Shown here piece by piece: positions 1-12,165 of a stretch of 64,000 nt of DNA. The position numbers and the translations under genes were made by a program. Position 1 is the stretch's first letter, and each line of letters begins with the position of its first letter. The notes beneath the pieces were generated by a model. The model saw only the letters and a program-made list of their open reading frames with translations, had not been told where the DNA came from and did not search any database. The DNA comes from Simmondsia chinensis (Eukaryota; Streptophyta; Magnoliopsida; Caryophyllales; Simmondsiaceae), in the NCBI GenBank assembly GCA_018398585.1, contig JAGTTD010000009.1, forward strand, positions 8,933,193-8,997,192, given 5' to 3'.

Positions 1-529
1 ATCTTCTGCAAAATCAAATAAGGCCCATAATACTTCAATGACATCTTAAGGTTCCTCCTAAGGGCAGCGGAAGCCTGCCTGTATGGCTGTAACTTCAAAT
101 ATACCCCCTCCCCTGGCTGTAGGGTGGTCCTTTCAGATATATTCTTGTCAGCAAATCACTTCATTCTTGATTGAGCTTGTACCAGATGAAGTCTCAACTG
201 CTGGAGTGTGGGCCGTCTCTCATCAAACCAGTCACCAATAGAGGCCATTGTTGAAAGGGAACTAGGGGAATGTTCCGGATGAAGCAGGGGTGGCTCATAG
301 CCATAGAGAGCTTGGAAAGGCATGAGCTTTAGACTGCTGTGGAATTAGTGTTATACCATAGTTTAGCAAGAGATAACCATATTTTCCAATGCTCGGGTTT
401 GTCCAACCAAAAACATCTCAGATATGTTTCTAAGCACTGATTCACCCTCTCAGACTGACCATCTGATTGAGGGTAGTAGGATGAGCTCATGTCAAGAGAG
501 CTCCCCAAAAGTTTGAAGAGCTCCTGCAA
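1..529 (-). pseudogene. Gypsy integrase core end and C-terminal domain (runs off the window)
   Basis: The piece at 329-529 holds the catalytic Glu region (YYPQSDGQSERVNQCLETYL). Upstream bases 1-300 on the minus strand still encode the typical C-terminal integrase signature (YRQASAALRRNLKMSLKYYG). The window starts before the end of the gene. Confidence 0.85.
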
Positions 530-1817
530 AAAAATGGCTAAGGAAGATTTTGTCTCTGTCTAAGACTATACTCTCAGGTAATCCATGAAGTTTATGGACA
601 TGGTCCATGAAAAGTCTGGCTACATGTGTAGCTGTGAAGGGGTGAGTGAGAGGAATGAAGTGAGAATACTTAGTAAATCTATCCACCACCACAAGGATGG
701 TGTCCCTTCTTTTGGAAAGAAGTAAACCCTCTATGAAGTCCATAGCAATGTGTGTCCAACATTGCTTAGAGACTTCTAGGGGCTGTAAGAGCCCAGGATA
801 AGCCGTATGTTCTAATTTGCTTCTTTGACAAACATTGCATTCAACCACTGTTTTCAATACATCAACATTTAACTGTGGCCAGAAGAACAACTTCTTAAGC
901 CTTTGATAGGTAGCCTGCATACCTAATTGGCTACTAATGGGTGAAGAATGAATGGATGGTATAAGTTGTGACCTCAGGTTATGACTCTGGCTCACATACA
1001 ACCTCCCATTGAATCTCAAAACTCCATTTCTGAGACAGTAGCCACGGTGGCTATCTGGTGCAAGCATCAGTTCAGAGAGAAGTCTTGTACAATGATCATC
1101 ATGCTCATAGCTCTTGGTGATTTCATTCACCCAAGTTAGGTGAACAACTGAGATCGAGAGTCCATGGCAAGAGCCATTAACTCTTCTTGATAAAGCATAT
1201 GCTACTTTATTCTCTTTTCCCTTCTTATAAGAGATCATATAGGCTAAACCTAGAAGTTTAGACATCCCCTTTTTCTGAATTCTTTTGGTGATTCGTTGTT
1301 CCAGTAAGTGCTTAAGAGCTTGGTGATCAGTTTTAATCACAAAGCACCCAGCTTCCAAGTAATGTCTCCATTTTGAAACTGCCAGCAGAATAGCTAAAAA
1401 CTCCTTTTCATACACAAAGAGACATATATTCTTAGGTCCCAGAGCTTTGCTAAGAAAGGTAAGGGGCTTTTCCTGCTGCATAAGGACAGCCCCCATCCCT
1501 TTATCACTAGCATCAATTTCTAGGACAAAAGGTAGAGTAAAATCAGGCAAGGACAGCACTAGAGCTTCAGACATAGCCTTCTTAAGCAACTGTAAAGCTG
1601 CATCAACCTCTGCAGTCCAACAGAACCTAGCCTTTTTGAGCTGGTCAGTCAAAGGCTTAGCAATAGTGCCATACTTTTTCATAAATTGCCTGTAATACCC
1701 AGTAAGACCCAAAAAGGATCTCGATTCTTTAACATTTTGATGTCTGGGCCGAGAAACCATGGCTTCAACCTTGGTAGGATCTGTAGCAACCGTTGATGCT
1801 GAAATAATATGGCCCAA
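492..1817 (-). pseudogene. Gypsy RT connection, RNase H and integrase N-terminal/core
   Basis: A 441-aa open stretch. In order: the RT end (GHIIS, FLGLTGYYRQF), RNase H (LEIDASDKGMGAVL, FVYEKEFLAI, TDHQALKHLL), then the integrase zinc-binding region (CNVCQRSK; a usual second His reads Gln in SSQLGMQ) and the first core aspartates (AMDFIEGL, LDRD). The frame ends with a shift near 495, where the core continues in another frame. Confidence 0.88.
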
Positions 1818-2459
1818 GTACTCAATGTAAGCTTAGGCAAAACTGCATTTACTCCTCTTGGCAAATAGCCTGTGCTTTCCAAGTTATTGTAGTACCACTT
1901 CCAGGCGCTCAACATGGGAAGTAATGGAGGAGCTATATACTAATATACCATTAAAGAACACTAGGACACATTTCCTCTGGTAAGGAGCAAAAACATCATT
2001 CATTAAGGCCTGAAAAGTTGCAGGTGCATTGGTTAAGCCAAAGGGCGTAACTTTAAATTCGTAATGGCCCTGGTGTGTCCTAAATGCAGTTTTTGGTATG
2101 TCAGCTTCATGTAACCTCACTTAAAAATATCCATCCCTTGGATCTAACTTGGAAAAGACTATTGCCCCTTTTAATTCATCCAGCAAATCATCTATGTGTG
2201 GAATAGAGAACCTTTTTGTGATGGTACCATCATTAAGCTGTCTGTAATCGACACAGAGCCTCGTGCTTCCATCCTTTTTCTTTACGAACAGCATAGGTGA
2301 GGCAAAGGGAGAACAACTGAGCTGAATTATTGAAGCTTCTAGCATCTCCTTTACTAGCTTACCATCAAGTTCCAAGGGTATGTGGTGATCATGAGATCTA
2401 GGAGGAGGAAGAGCCTTTGGCTCTTGAAATACATCATCATACTCAGTCAATAATGACAA
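1818..2459 (-). pseudogene. Gypsy reverse transcriptase with destroyed active site
   Basis: Two adjacent pieces cover the RT fingers and palm. 2121-2459 has [19 protein letters not shown] and [10 protein letters not shown]; 1884-2120 has [18 protein letters not shown] stop codon separates them where the family has GYHQ. The catalytic box, normally V-L-V-F-F-D-D-I-L, reads VLVFFNGIL: both aspartates are replaced (D to N, D to G). The copy cannot reverse-transcribe. Confidence 0.88.
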
Positions 2460-2996
2460 AATAGAAGAGGGAGTAGGCAGTTCTGTTACCTACTAAGGCT
2501 CTTGCCCTTGCATCAACAACAAGGCTGCCACGAAGAATTCCTCCTTTTGACAAAGGCTTTGCAATTTTTAGCCAGTAAGAAGCTTCGATGTTCCAGTCTC
2601 CTTGATCCCAGTCAGCTCCACAGTTTTCCCATCTCGAACAAAGCTAGTTTCAGCTGATATAAGTCCAAAGATACAAGGCTGAACTATTTCATCCAATCCA
2701 CCCCCAACAACATGTCACAACCTCCTATTTTCATCAATCTAATACGATAAGTGAAGCTGTAGCTCTGCATCTGCCAACTAGACAAGCACAGTTGTCTGCT
2801 GAGCATGGTTTGGCCATTAGCAACAGTGATACCAAGGGAAGAGGTGTCCTCCAAGGTGAACCCTGCCTCTCTAGCCAATCTCGGGTCCAAGAAGCTGTGG
2901 GTACTCCCACTATTAATCAAAATTATGACTGTTCGTTTGTGCAAGTGCCCTAGAATCTTGACGGTACCAGAGGAGGTGTTTCCCATTAGTGCGTGA
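2460..2996 (-). pseudogene. Gypsy aspartic protease with mutated catalytic residue
   Basis: The piece at 2684-2986 (about 100 aa) is a retropepsin. It has the usual motif L-I-D-S-G-S-T-H-S-F-L followed by a second hydrophobic block (GCDMLLGVDWM). Here the catalytic aspartate codon reads asparagine (INSGSTHSF), which abolishes activity in this family. The stretch to the RT (2460-2683) is interrupted by stops. Confidence 0.8.
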
Positions 2997-3037
2997 ACAT
3001 AAATTGCCTCAACATCTTCATCACAGGTATCTATAAC

Positions 3038-4130
3038 CTATCCTTCAATCATACCAGCTTCTGAAGAATGCTCTGGGTTAGGGTCTGGATCAAGGAGCTC
3101 AACTACTTCCAGGCTATGAAGAGTCTGGTTGTCACATTTATGACCCGCATAATACTTCTTATTGCATTTGTAACATAACCCAAGATTGCGAAGGGATTGG
3201 TATCTGGTCCAATGTGAAGTTGTTGTTGGATTTGATGGAATGTCTTTAGGTTGGGTTATTATGGAAGAATTTGGGTTGGTTTTTAAAAGGTTTTTTACCT
3301 TTTGTATGGTTGATTCAGAGGATTGTGACAAGAGCTTGGCTTTAGAAAAGGCGTCTGAGAGAGACCTTGGTCTTAAGGATTTAACCAGAGGCCGGATTTC
3401 CATCTAACCCAGAGATGTAGGAGAATAGAAAATAGCTCTCACTAAATGAGCTATTTGTTGACAGCATGTGAGACCTCAGTTCCTCAAATTGCTCTTGGTA
3501 CTCTTGGCTTGTCCTAATTTGCTTCAGCTTATTAAACCGGCTAACCACATCGAACTCACTGTTATCTTTGAATCTGTCATAGAGTTCCTCACAGCACTCA
3601 CTCCATTCATTCTTGCCTTTGTTAGCTATCAGCTCACGGAGCCAAACATTAGTCTTATCATCCAGATATAGAGCCGCTATCCCTAATTTTTAGGATTCTA
3701 CTACTTGATAAAACGAGAAGCACCTCTGGCAGCGTCTAACCCAACTCCGAGGGTTCATTCCAGTGAAGAAGGGAAAATCTATTTTTGGTTTTAGCTAAGA
3801 CCCATGGTTGCTGTGCATCCCTTCAGAACTGCCGATGTTTGCGCTCTCTAGGCAAGAGCCCAAGATCGAGTGGTTTTCCTACATTGACTTGACCAATAGG
3901 AGCCCTAGACTCATGCAATCGAATTTCTAGCTCCTGGTTTTTCACGGAGCTTGTTGCATGTGAAGAATTTGTCACCAATTGCTGCATAAGGGCTAACATG
4001 TGCGAGCTATTTTGCTGTATGACCTCCAGAAGTTGATGATGCCTTTCCTTAGCCATCTGCTGTGACTCCACCACCTTCTGAACCAAGCCCTACACTTGAC
4101 CCTCAATCTCTGCCATTGTAGGTCTTCATT
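3038..4130 (-). pseudogene. Gypsy gag (degenerate)
   Basis: This is the capsid/nucleocapsid region. The N-terminal piece (about 3823-4130) is glutamine- and histidine-rich and coiled-coil-like. The C-terminal piece (3038-3403) carries a zinc knuckle around CYKCNKKYYAGHKC, as in plant gypsy gag. Between them (3404-3822) the capsid frame is broken by stops and shifts, for example at 3400 and 3690. No intact frame remains. Confidence 0.75.
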
Positions 4131-4172
4131 TGCCTCTAGCCACCTTAATCGGTAATTGGTTAGCTCAAGATC

Positions 4173-4187
4173 GAGCTCTAATATCAA
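4173..4187 (-). promoter_or_regulatory. Primer-binding site, initiator-Met tRNA type (decayed)
   Basis: In element sense the bases just inside the LTR read TTGATATTAGAGC. The usual plant initiator-Met PBS reads TGGTATCAGAGC, so two or three positions have decayed (G to A and C to T). Position next to the LTR end supports the call. Confidence 0.7.
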
Positions 4188-4188
4188 A

Positions 4189-4478
4189 TGTTAGGATTTT
4201 AACCCTGAATCAACAAGAAGAAGAAGAGAAAGTTGAGGTTACTTAGCTATGGAGGAGAAGGAGACGAGAGAGGAGAGAAGAGAGAGAAGAGGAGTCTGAG
4301 AAGGAAGAGAGAGAGAAGGTAAAGTAAGAGAGAGAAATGTTGTTTATTATTATGGATACGAACTCTGTACAATACATGTATTCTTATACCCTTTTACAAT
4401 GAGCTTAACAACCATAACAATGTATCTAACTACTTTAACAAGGTGTAACTAAGTAACTAATCGTATTACATCTCAACA
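4189..4478 (-). repeat. 5' LTR of the first gypsy element
   Basis: In element sense the LTR starts TGTTGAGATG and ends CCTAACA, giving TG...CA boundaries and 290 bp. The primer-binding site follows directly. The 3' partner is outside the window, so the target duplication and age cannot be read. The purine-rich stretch at 4208-4330 lies inside the LTR, probably in U5. Confidence 0.8.
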
Positions 4479-5474
4479 ATACATTTGTACATGTAATCTT
4501 ATACAATTCACTTAAGTACATGACATTTTACTTCCTGGATAATCAAATAAACTTATAAAATATATTTTAAAGTAAAACTAATACCACAAATTAGACATTG
4601 TAACTAACTATTAGAAAAATTATAACCCAAAGTAAGCGCGTACATGTTCTGAGCCACAAATTGGGTCATCATAAATTTCGACAAGCTGAGCATAGGCCAA
4701 GCAAAGCTTGAGTTTGTAGACTCGCAAGTCTACATATGACTATTTAATACAATTTATTAACTTAAGTATTATCAAGTCGAGCATATTTTGAGCCTAAATT
4801 CGTTTAAGCGATACTAGATCGAGCTCAAATGAGCCTAAGTAAGACAGGCTTAGTTGGAATTCATCGAATTGGGTTCGAGCTCGACTAATCCAAGTTGAGT
4901 CCAGCCCAATTCTAGACCTATAATGAGTAGAATTTGAGCTTGAGCCGTCAAGCTCGCAAAGCTTCAAACCAAGCTAGATGCAAACAAGTAGAGCCACGAG
5001 CTTAACAAGCTTAGGTTGGACTCTGCTAATATTTTTATCTTGAAAAATTATCACTTGGGTACTTTAAGGCATGAACATTTATTATCTACGTACTCTGACA
5101 TTTTAATATATACATACAATGGAGTATATTGAGTTCTAAGCATTTTATCACTTATGCATCCCGAAGTTTTAAAATTTTATCAATTAAATAACATTTTGTC
5201 AAAATTCGATAAATTTTCATTGAAAACTGTTAAAATTGAACACGATTTCGGTAAAAATATTAGTACCATAACTAGAATTTGGTTTTTTTGCAAAAAAAAA
5301 TAAAAAATAAAAAATAAAAATGACACATGATTTTGAAAATATTTAGGCATCAATATTTGTTAATATTTTATTACAATTCACTGAATTTTTAATGAAACAT
5401 TGGTATGTCTTGTATATACTATCGTAATCATGCATTATATCAGCATATGTTGTATAAAACAGGTCAAGTTCTTA
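4479..5474. other. AT-rich intergenic DNA with transposon relics, no gene
   Basis: No credible coding sequence. 4660-5040 is a degenerate tract of repeated AAGCTCGAGC-like words, which recurs in this genome (also near 9900-10160, 14500-15170 and 43950-44950) and marks hAT-like relics. 5041-5470 is AT-rich and resembles 6770-7200 (words such as ATTTTAATATATAC), suggesting an old repeat family. Confidence 0.5.
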
Positions 5475-5680
5475 CAGGGCAAGCCCCGACATTTTTCGGA
5501 CCCCAAGCAAAAATTTCAAATAGGGCCCTTTGTATACAACAAATTATAAAATTCTAGTTATGAAACTTAGAAATATTAACAATTGATATTTTAAAAATTA
5601 CAACTCCAAAAATTCATGGGCCCTAAAATTCGGGGGCTCCAAGCAGTTGCATGGGTCGTTTGGAGTTATGTCTGGCCCTG
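5475..5680. mobile_element. hAT-type MITE (CAGGG ends), 206 bp
   Basis: It starts CAGGGCAAGCC and ends GTCTGGCCCTG, so the ends are inverted (CAGGGCcAGAC reading in from the right). It is flanked by an exact 8-bp target duplication AGTTCTTA at 5467-5474 and 5681-5688. The body carries GGGCCC-type words. A relative with its own 8-bp duplication sits at 59667-59845. Confidence 0.88.
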
Positions 5681-5929
5681 AGTTCTTACAAAAATTTATT
5701 AAAATCCGATATAGAGTACCTAAGCGATAAAAAAAAAAAAAAAAAAAAATCAAAGCTCACCATTATGGCTATGTTTGGCAAGCATTTTTTTCATAGCGTT
5801 TTTCTTAGTTTTTTAGCTTTTTGACTAGTCAAACAGCTAGTTGCACTATTTGGTAAAATTTTGTTGTTAGCATTTTTCATAGCGTTTAACTTTTGAAAAA
5901 TTTAGGCTCTGTTTGTTTTAACAGAAAAG

Positions 5930-6111
5930 GCAGATGCCAACAACTTCTTACTACTATAGGCAGAAGAGGCAGAGGCAGACCAAAGAAGAGATGGCTGGAG
6001 ACGATCCGACAAGACCTCACCCACCTAAACCTTCGGGAGGAGATGGCCTTAGATAGGGCCCAATGGAGAGCTAGCATAGGGGTTTTAGATGACCCGGCTG
6101 GAGTAGGGTAG
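5930..6111 (+). pseudogene. RTE LINE ORF, C-terminal fragment
   Basis: About 60 codons, open from the truncation point to a TAG at 6109-6111. They read GRGRPKKRW followed by DRAQWRASI, the conserved tail after the reverse transcriptase in plant RTE/LINE proteins (family pattern R-G-R-P-K-K-x-W...D-R-A-x-W). The endonuclease and RT domains are missing through 5' truncation. Not a host gene. Confidence 0.8.
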
Positions 6112-6482
6112 TCTTCGTCTCCACCTTATTTTTGTCTTTTCCTTATCTATCCTTTCTCTTTCTATTTCTTTATCTCGTCTACCTCTATTTCTAGCCTCTA
6201 TCTTTATCCTTTTCTTTATATCCCTTCTTTATCTCAGCTACCTGTGAATCACATTTTTTTTTTTTTTTGGATCATACTCATGCATTTGATGCTTCTCTTG
6301 TTTGCCAGGTCTTTGGCTGATTGGAGCGAACTAACCTTTTAGGCTGGGGGTCCTCGGAAATGGCCTCTCTTCAGGGTAGCCCCCTGAAGGGGGAAGGCTG
6401 CGTACACCTACCCTCCCCAGACCCTGCTTTTGCCGGAGCCCTTGGAGGCACTGGGTTTGTTGTTGTTGTTGTTGTTGTTGTT
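5930..6482 (+). mobile_element. 5'-truncated RTE-type LINE with (TTG)n tail
   Basis: It carries the last part of a LINE ORF, then a 3' UTR and a (GTT)n tail at 6459-6485. The flanks form a duplication of about 15 bp with one mismatch (5915-5929 and 6483-6497, GTTTTAACrGAAAAG), as expected of target-primed reverse transcription. The 3' UTR section 6345-6455 is shared with elements at 10789-10908, 17879-17987 and 59632-59871, so this LINE family probably mobilised them. Confidence 0.85.
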
Positions 6483-7913
6483 GTTTTAACGGAAAAGTAA
6501 AATCTAGGAATTTATTTTTCTTTGGAAAATATTTTCCAAGGAAATATAAATTTCGAGAGGGGTTTTCCGTTGTTTGTTTCAAAGGAAAACCTAATTCCCC
6601 ATTGTGATGTCTTCTTGTATGTTTTAAAAACCATATTTTTCACCAATTATTTTATATCTTGTTATAGGACAACATAGGTAACAATACAACATATACGAAG
6701 TAACAAAAAAAAAAAAAAAAAGATAACTATCAAGCCGTATAGATTAGAAAAACTATTTCTGAGGTAGCTTAAAATTTGAGCATTTATCATCTAAGTACTT
6801 TGTCATTTTAATATATACAATGAGGTGCCCTGAGATAATAAATTTTATCACTTATATATATACTATGTTAAAATTTGGTGAATTCCTTAAAATTTGGCTA
6901 ATTTCTGCCAAAAAATTGATGTGGTATAAACTATGATCATATTATCAAAAGGTTGTCTATATTATAACAAAAATTACTTATATATTATCAAAAAATATGT
7001 CATGTTAGCATTTTCGGATAAAAAAAATTATTGTATTATGATAGAGGACACATATAGATTGTTGTTTGCATTTAGAATCTACTAAATTTTGGCAAAAGAT
7101 ACCTGATTCATGAGAACATTTTTTAAACTTTAGGGTACATTATTTTATATTACTAAAATATCGTAGTACCTATGCAATAAATGCTAAAATATTAAAGCAC
7201 CTAGATAATTTCCTTGTATAATATTATACAACAATTTAAATTAATTAAAATTGTTCTGTTGCAACTATAACAAAGTAACATCCAAACTGCTTTTAGTTAT
7301 TCGGCCAAATTTGTGCCCAATGTTGTGATATTAAATATCTACAGTCCAGTTTGGTTTATTTTGATTCGATCTAGATTTGTATGATGATTACCGTGAAGGT
7401 TTTTGGGCCATTTAGAATAATGACTTTTCCCATTTTGAAAGAGAAGTCATTTTCCCTTATTTGAGGGAAAACCTTTTTCGTAAGCAAAAGACACGCCAAA
7501 CAATAGAAAAGGGAAAAACCACTTCCTAGAATATGGTTTCCTCCTAAACAAATAGAGCTTTAGCCTTTAGCTATTCAAACTCTATGTTATCGAACTCCAT
7601 TTATCATTTTATCCCTCCTTTTTATCTTAATTATCAAAATGCCATTAACAACCCTACCCATCTTACTTAATTTACTCTGTAATCTTTGATCTTTTTGTTG
7701 GATGTTCATAAAAAGGTAAAATCAATTAAAATAAGATGATCCGGCTCTTATTGTACTTGATAAAAATCCTAATTATGTACCTTTTTAGTCATTTTTGAAT
7801 GTGCCGGAAACTTCTATTGATGTTAGAAATGTAGGAGAGAGCAGTACGTTGGTGGGTGATATTTATACATCTATTGTAATAGATTTATAGAATCCTATAT
7901 GACTAGGGATATT

Positions 7914-8554
7914 CCTAATCGATTAACCGTATCGTTTCGGTAACTATTTAAGAAATTAGTGCAAATTCAATAATCATTACCACTCGTTTAAAATTGGTTA
8001 ATCAGAGTTTCGGTTTCGGTTTCGGTTAATCGGTAACCACTTATTGAAAAAGAAATTTAGGTTTTTTTCATTGACTTTAACCCTAAATCTTTCCTAGTTA
8101 AAAATATCATTTACTTATGTAGAAACTCATCATATACGCATCTTACTCACAGAAAATTATTACTGGGGTACGTTGAGATTTGATCATTTATCACTTGGGT
8201 ATGATGAGTTTGTTAGTTGCGAACAAAATAAAAATATAAGGATAAAGTTAAAAAATAATAAAACTTTCATGAGGTGGTAAGAATTGAACCGCGACCCCTT
8301 ATACCAAAGATAAATCACTTGACTAGTGGGCTAGAATTGTAGTTATGCTCTTATAATAGTCTCAAATAATATATTTATGTTGTTTTGATTAATTGTTTAA
8401 GTCGAACTCAGGAATCGAAACCGCCCAAATTAACTGAGTTTTTACCAGTTCAATAACCGAACCGAATTTTCCAATTCAATAACCGAAATTTTCGTTTCAG
8501 TTCTCTCAATTTCAATTTGGTATTTTCGATTTTCGTTCTTTATGAACACTCCTA
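7914..8554. mobile_element. hAT-like MITE, 641 bp
   Basis: Ends TAGGGATATTC and GAACACTCCTA are inverted in the plant hAT pattern TAGGGnTGTTC. Flanks TATATGAC (7906-7913) and TAGATTAC (8555-8562) match at 6 of 8, a decayed 8-bp duplication. The body repeats the word CGGTTAATCGG and its complement near both ends. The middle (8150-8240) appears to hold another insertion. Confidence 0.6.
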
Positions 8555-8784
8555 TAGATTACCTTGAAAATAAAATTATTTAATAATTTAATAATTTAAT
8601 ATTTTGTTTATTTATGGCATTTTATGCTAATCAACCAACTTTAAAATCTAATTATATCAAATACTATTGTCTATCAACTAATAACTAAATGTGAAAAGGT
8701 CCTCCCCCGTACTTTTTGAACCAGGGGACCCTAGTTTTGCCGGAATTAGCTCATGCTCCTTCGTCTTCTCCGGCTGGTGTTCGA

Positions 8785-11700
8785 ATGGAGAAATTGAGGA
8801 GACTAGTGAACGACATAGTCTACGCCCCCGATTTCTCCTCACTCTCTCTCCTCCAACGATCTCTTCTCCCTCTTCTTTCCTTCTCTTCTTCTCTCTACAA
8901 TCTCTCTCTTTCTGTTCGTTACCAACTCTACCGCCTTGGTTGCTTTCGCAGACGCCGGTGACTTCTCTTTGGATCACTCCTTTTCTAGCTTCTTGTTTTG
9001 TTTATTGTGTATTTTATGGTGATTTTTGATTGTTATTTGAATCTGGGTGTTGGTTGATTTGTGTGAGATTGCAGGTTGCCGGTAGCGGTGATTAGTGTGG
9101 GCAATTTAACGTGGGGTGGTAATGGGAAGACCCCAATGGTTGCTTTTCTTTCTTCTTGGTTTGAACATTGCGGGGTTTCTCCTCTCATTCTCTCTAGGGT
9201 AACGTAATTTCTTTTTTTTCTTTTTTTTTTGATAATTGGAGTTATTTATGCCATTGTTCTTGGTGTTTTTAAGTTTGTTTAAATTGGTTTCTTATCTTTT
9301 GTTTTGTTCAAAATGATTCATGTTATTTATAATTTTGTTCAAGCTAGTCTCTGAACTTTTCTTTTGTGATGGACATCATGTAAATATTAAAAAAAATGAG
9401 AGACCAATTTGTCATAAAATTAAATATTACAAACCATTTTGAAAAAACAAAAGATAACGGCTTATTTTGAATAAAGTTATAAACATTAGGAATCATTTTA
9501 AAGAAAAGGAAAGGTTAGTGACCAATTTGAAGAAATTTAAAAACATCAAGGTCTAACATTGTAAACAAGTCTTTGGCATTTGTATGGGTTACTGTCCCTG
9601 AACCTTAAGCAATTATGTGAAGATCCGAGAGCGATTTTACACTCGAACATGTCCATTCATGTCAAATGAATGCCTATTGGGCTTAAGGTAGGTGTGTGGA
9701 CGAACCAAGTGTTAAATAAAGATTTGTGTTTGGAATTGATAAGACCTCATTCATGTTTGGCTTGATAAGTAAATGAGTGTACTTTGAGCAAGGTTGATAA
9801 ACTTAACAAGAGTTCAAACAGGGGATGCTTGGCCCATGAAAGTTCATGCGTAGTTTAGGAATTATTAATGGGATGCTAATAACTCATTTGACACATGTTA
9901 ATGGGTTGGTCAAGAGCTTGTTTATTGCTCAACTTTAGCTCGATAATAGATCGGTGATTACTCGCTTGTTGCTCAAATAGCTCAGCTTGCTAAGGACTGG
10001 ACTTGGTAGCAAGCTTAGCTCAATAATGGGATCTCCTTGACCTTATTCAATTAACGATTCACGTTGAACCGAGTATTGAGCACTCTAAAAATATTATCGA
10101 ATCAAGTTGAATAAAGCTCATAGGTTGATTAAGGCTTAGCTTGAACTCAAGCTTGTTGAGACTAATCGAGCTCGAGCTTGAGGGTGTTTCTCAACTTTGT
10201 TTTACGAGCTTGAGGGTGTTTCACCCTATGGATCTTTTAAAATTCCTCATGCTTTGTAAAGAAGAATGTGCAATTTTACTCCTGTTTGCTGACATATCAT
10301 GCATGGTTATTATTTGCATCTACATAAGTTGCTTGGTGAGCCATTTAATTTGAGCCATAGAACGTTTAACGGAAAATTGATCTTAAGTTTGTGTTGATTC
10401 AATCTGGAAGATAGGTAGTACTAATTTTCTGTGTTATCTGATTTCACAGGGTTATGGTGGCGGTGATGAAGGGAAAATGCTTCAAAGGCAGTTTCTTGGA
10501 ACATCTGTGAAGATTGGCATGGGTGCAAACAGGGCCAAGACTGCTGCTTGCATTCTTGGAAGATACGGCCATGTAAATCATGTCTTAGTTAATTTTGTTC
10601 AGAAGTCTTGGCCTGATGAGACACTCATAAATGATTCTAATTCAAGGCAAGTTGGCATTGCCATTCTAGATGATGGTATGCAGGTACGTTGTTGTCATGC
10701 TAGCTTTCCGAATATCTTTTTCCTGCTTCATTGGTTTCCTCTTAACAAATGATCCCCATTTGCATATTCTTTTGACCATTCTCTGATCAACAATAACAAC
10801 AGATCCGTTGCCTCAAGGGCTCCTGCATAAGCAGGGTCTGGGAGGGGTGGGATGTACACAGTCTTACCCCTTCAGGGGGTTATCCTAACGAGAGGCTGTT
10901 TCCGAGGAGACCATTCTCTGATCGCTAAACATAATTTACTAAGTTGTGATAGATTACTGAATGATGAACTAGCTATTTACTTGTGTTTTAACGTTTTTCC
11001 ATAATCTCCTGATTGAAGAGCGTGTTCTAATGAAGTTTGCGATTTGGCAGACAGCACCTAAGCTTGTCACGTGATATTGAGATTGTGATGGTAAATGGGC
11101 TGAATCCTTGGGGAAACCATCATCTGATTCCTCTTGGACCTCTGAGGGAACCGTTGACTGCACTTTGTCGAGCAAACGCTGTGGTGATCCATCACGCAGA
11201 CCTGGTATGCTTCTTCATTCTCTCTCTTACCCCAAAAAGGAAGAAGAAAGAGGAAAAGAAGACTTGATTAGAGTTGGCTTAATTTTGCCTGCATCCCTTT
11301 ATGTCTCATTCTTAGTTGATACTTTTGCTTTTGAGTTAGATCATCTACTCATGCTGTAAATTTTTGAACTTTCCACTATTTTGTATCGTGTAGGGTTATG
11401 CTAGATCGATTTGTCTTTCAATATTTTCCATCTTTTTGCTTGGGACGGAATCAGTTTCTGTTGCAACCTCTCATTCTTTCCGTTCTATTGCAACTCGCAT
11501 ATAGTATATGGGATAATCTTCCCTTTTTTATGTTTTTCCTTTCTGCAAATCTCTTCCATTGCTAAAACTTCATTGGGTGGCTATAGCAACTGACGAAATT
11601 CAACGATGCAGGTTTCTGAGCAAATTCTTGACAGTATTGAATCAAGGATACGAGAAATAGAAGATTCTCTCCCTATTTTCTTCTCTAGAATGGCTCCTTC

Positions 11701-12113
11701 TCACTTCTTTACACTGGTGGATACTTGCGGTGAAATACTTCTAACAGCTGCACGAAACAGGGTCTTATTATGTGTGTCTGCCATTGGTTCTCCAAATGCT
11801 TTTGTGAGGTGTATTGAGAAGGTACCTCCTTAAAATGTTTTAGCTAGTAAATTAATTTGAAGTTCTTTCTAAATGGCTGCTGTTATAATTTTTTTTGCTT
11901 CCATTGTCTATTTCACATCGATCTATAATAATACAAAGTAATTTAAAGTCATTATCATATACTATTCCATGCAGGGAAAAACCAGCGAATTTGAGTTCGT
12001 TATTGGACTCCTAATATGTTCCCTTTACTCAGGACTAATTGGTTGGAAAATAACTGTAACACTGGAAAGGAAACTAATAACTCTGGGATCTGTAGGAAAA
12101 AAACTAAACTAAA

Positions 12114-12165
<52 letters not shown>

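Larger units (their letters stand above)
1..4478 (-). mobile_element. Ty3/gypsy chromovirus-like LTR retrotransposon, 5' part, decayed
   Basis: Reading on the minus strand, the order is LTR (4478-4189), primer-binding site, gag with a zinc knuckle, protease, reverse transcriptase, RNase H, then integrase, whose C-terminal part reaches base 1. The 3' LTR and any chromodomain lie outside the window. Stop codons and frameshifts break gag-pol into at least six pieces. The protease and RT active sites are mutated (see parts), so the copy is dead. The LTR of only 290 bp, the domain order and a gag knuckle of the C-x2-C...H-x-C form fit small plant chromoviruses; the exact clade is not assigned. Confidence 0.92.
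5905..7559. mobile_element. Harbinger/Tourist-like non-autonomous element, interrupted by a LINE
   Basis: Left end GGCTCTGTTTGTTT, right end AAACAAATAGAGCT; they are imperfect inverted repeats (9 of 11 at the tips). A TTA lies at each side (5902-5904, 7560-7562), the 3-bp duplication of the PIF/Harbinger group. No transposase is seen. The RTE LINE at 5930-6482 is inserted near the left end. 6770-7230 holds another AT-rich relic similar to 5041-5470. Confidence 0.6.

Noticed and set aside
8270..8345. tRNA-like stretch (GAATTGAACCGCGACCCC...)
   Set aside because: It resembles a T-arm but no anticodon or acceptor stem can be built; it lies inside a hAT-like element.
8691..9029. Alternative ORFs overlapping LpxK exon 1 on both strands
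   Set aside because: Only the frame from 8785 joins by splicing to the conserved kinase exons; the others have no matches and no splicing logic.
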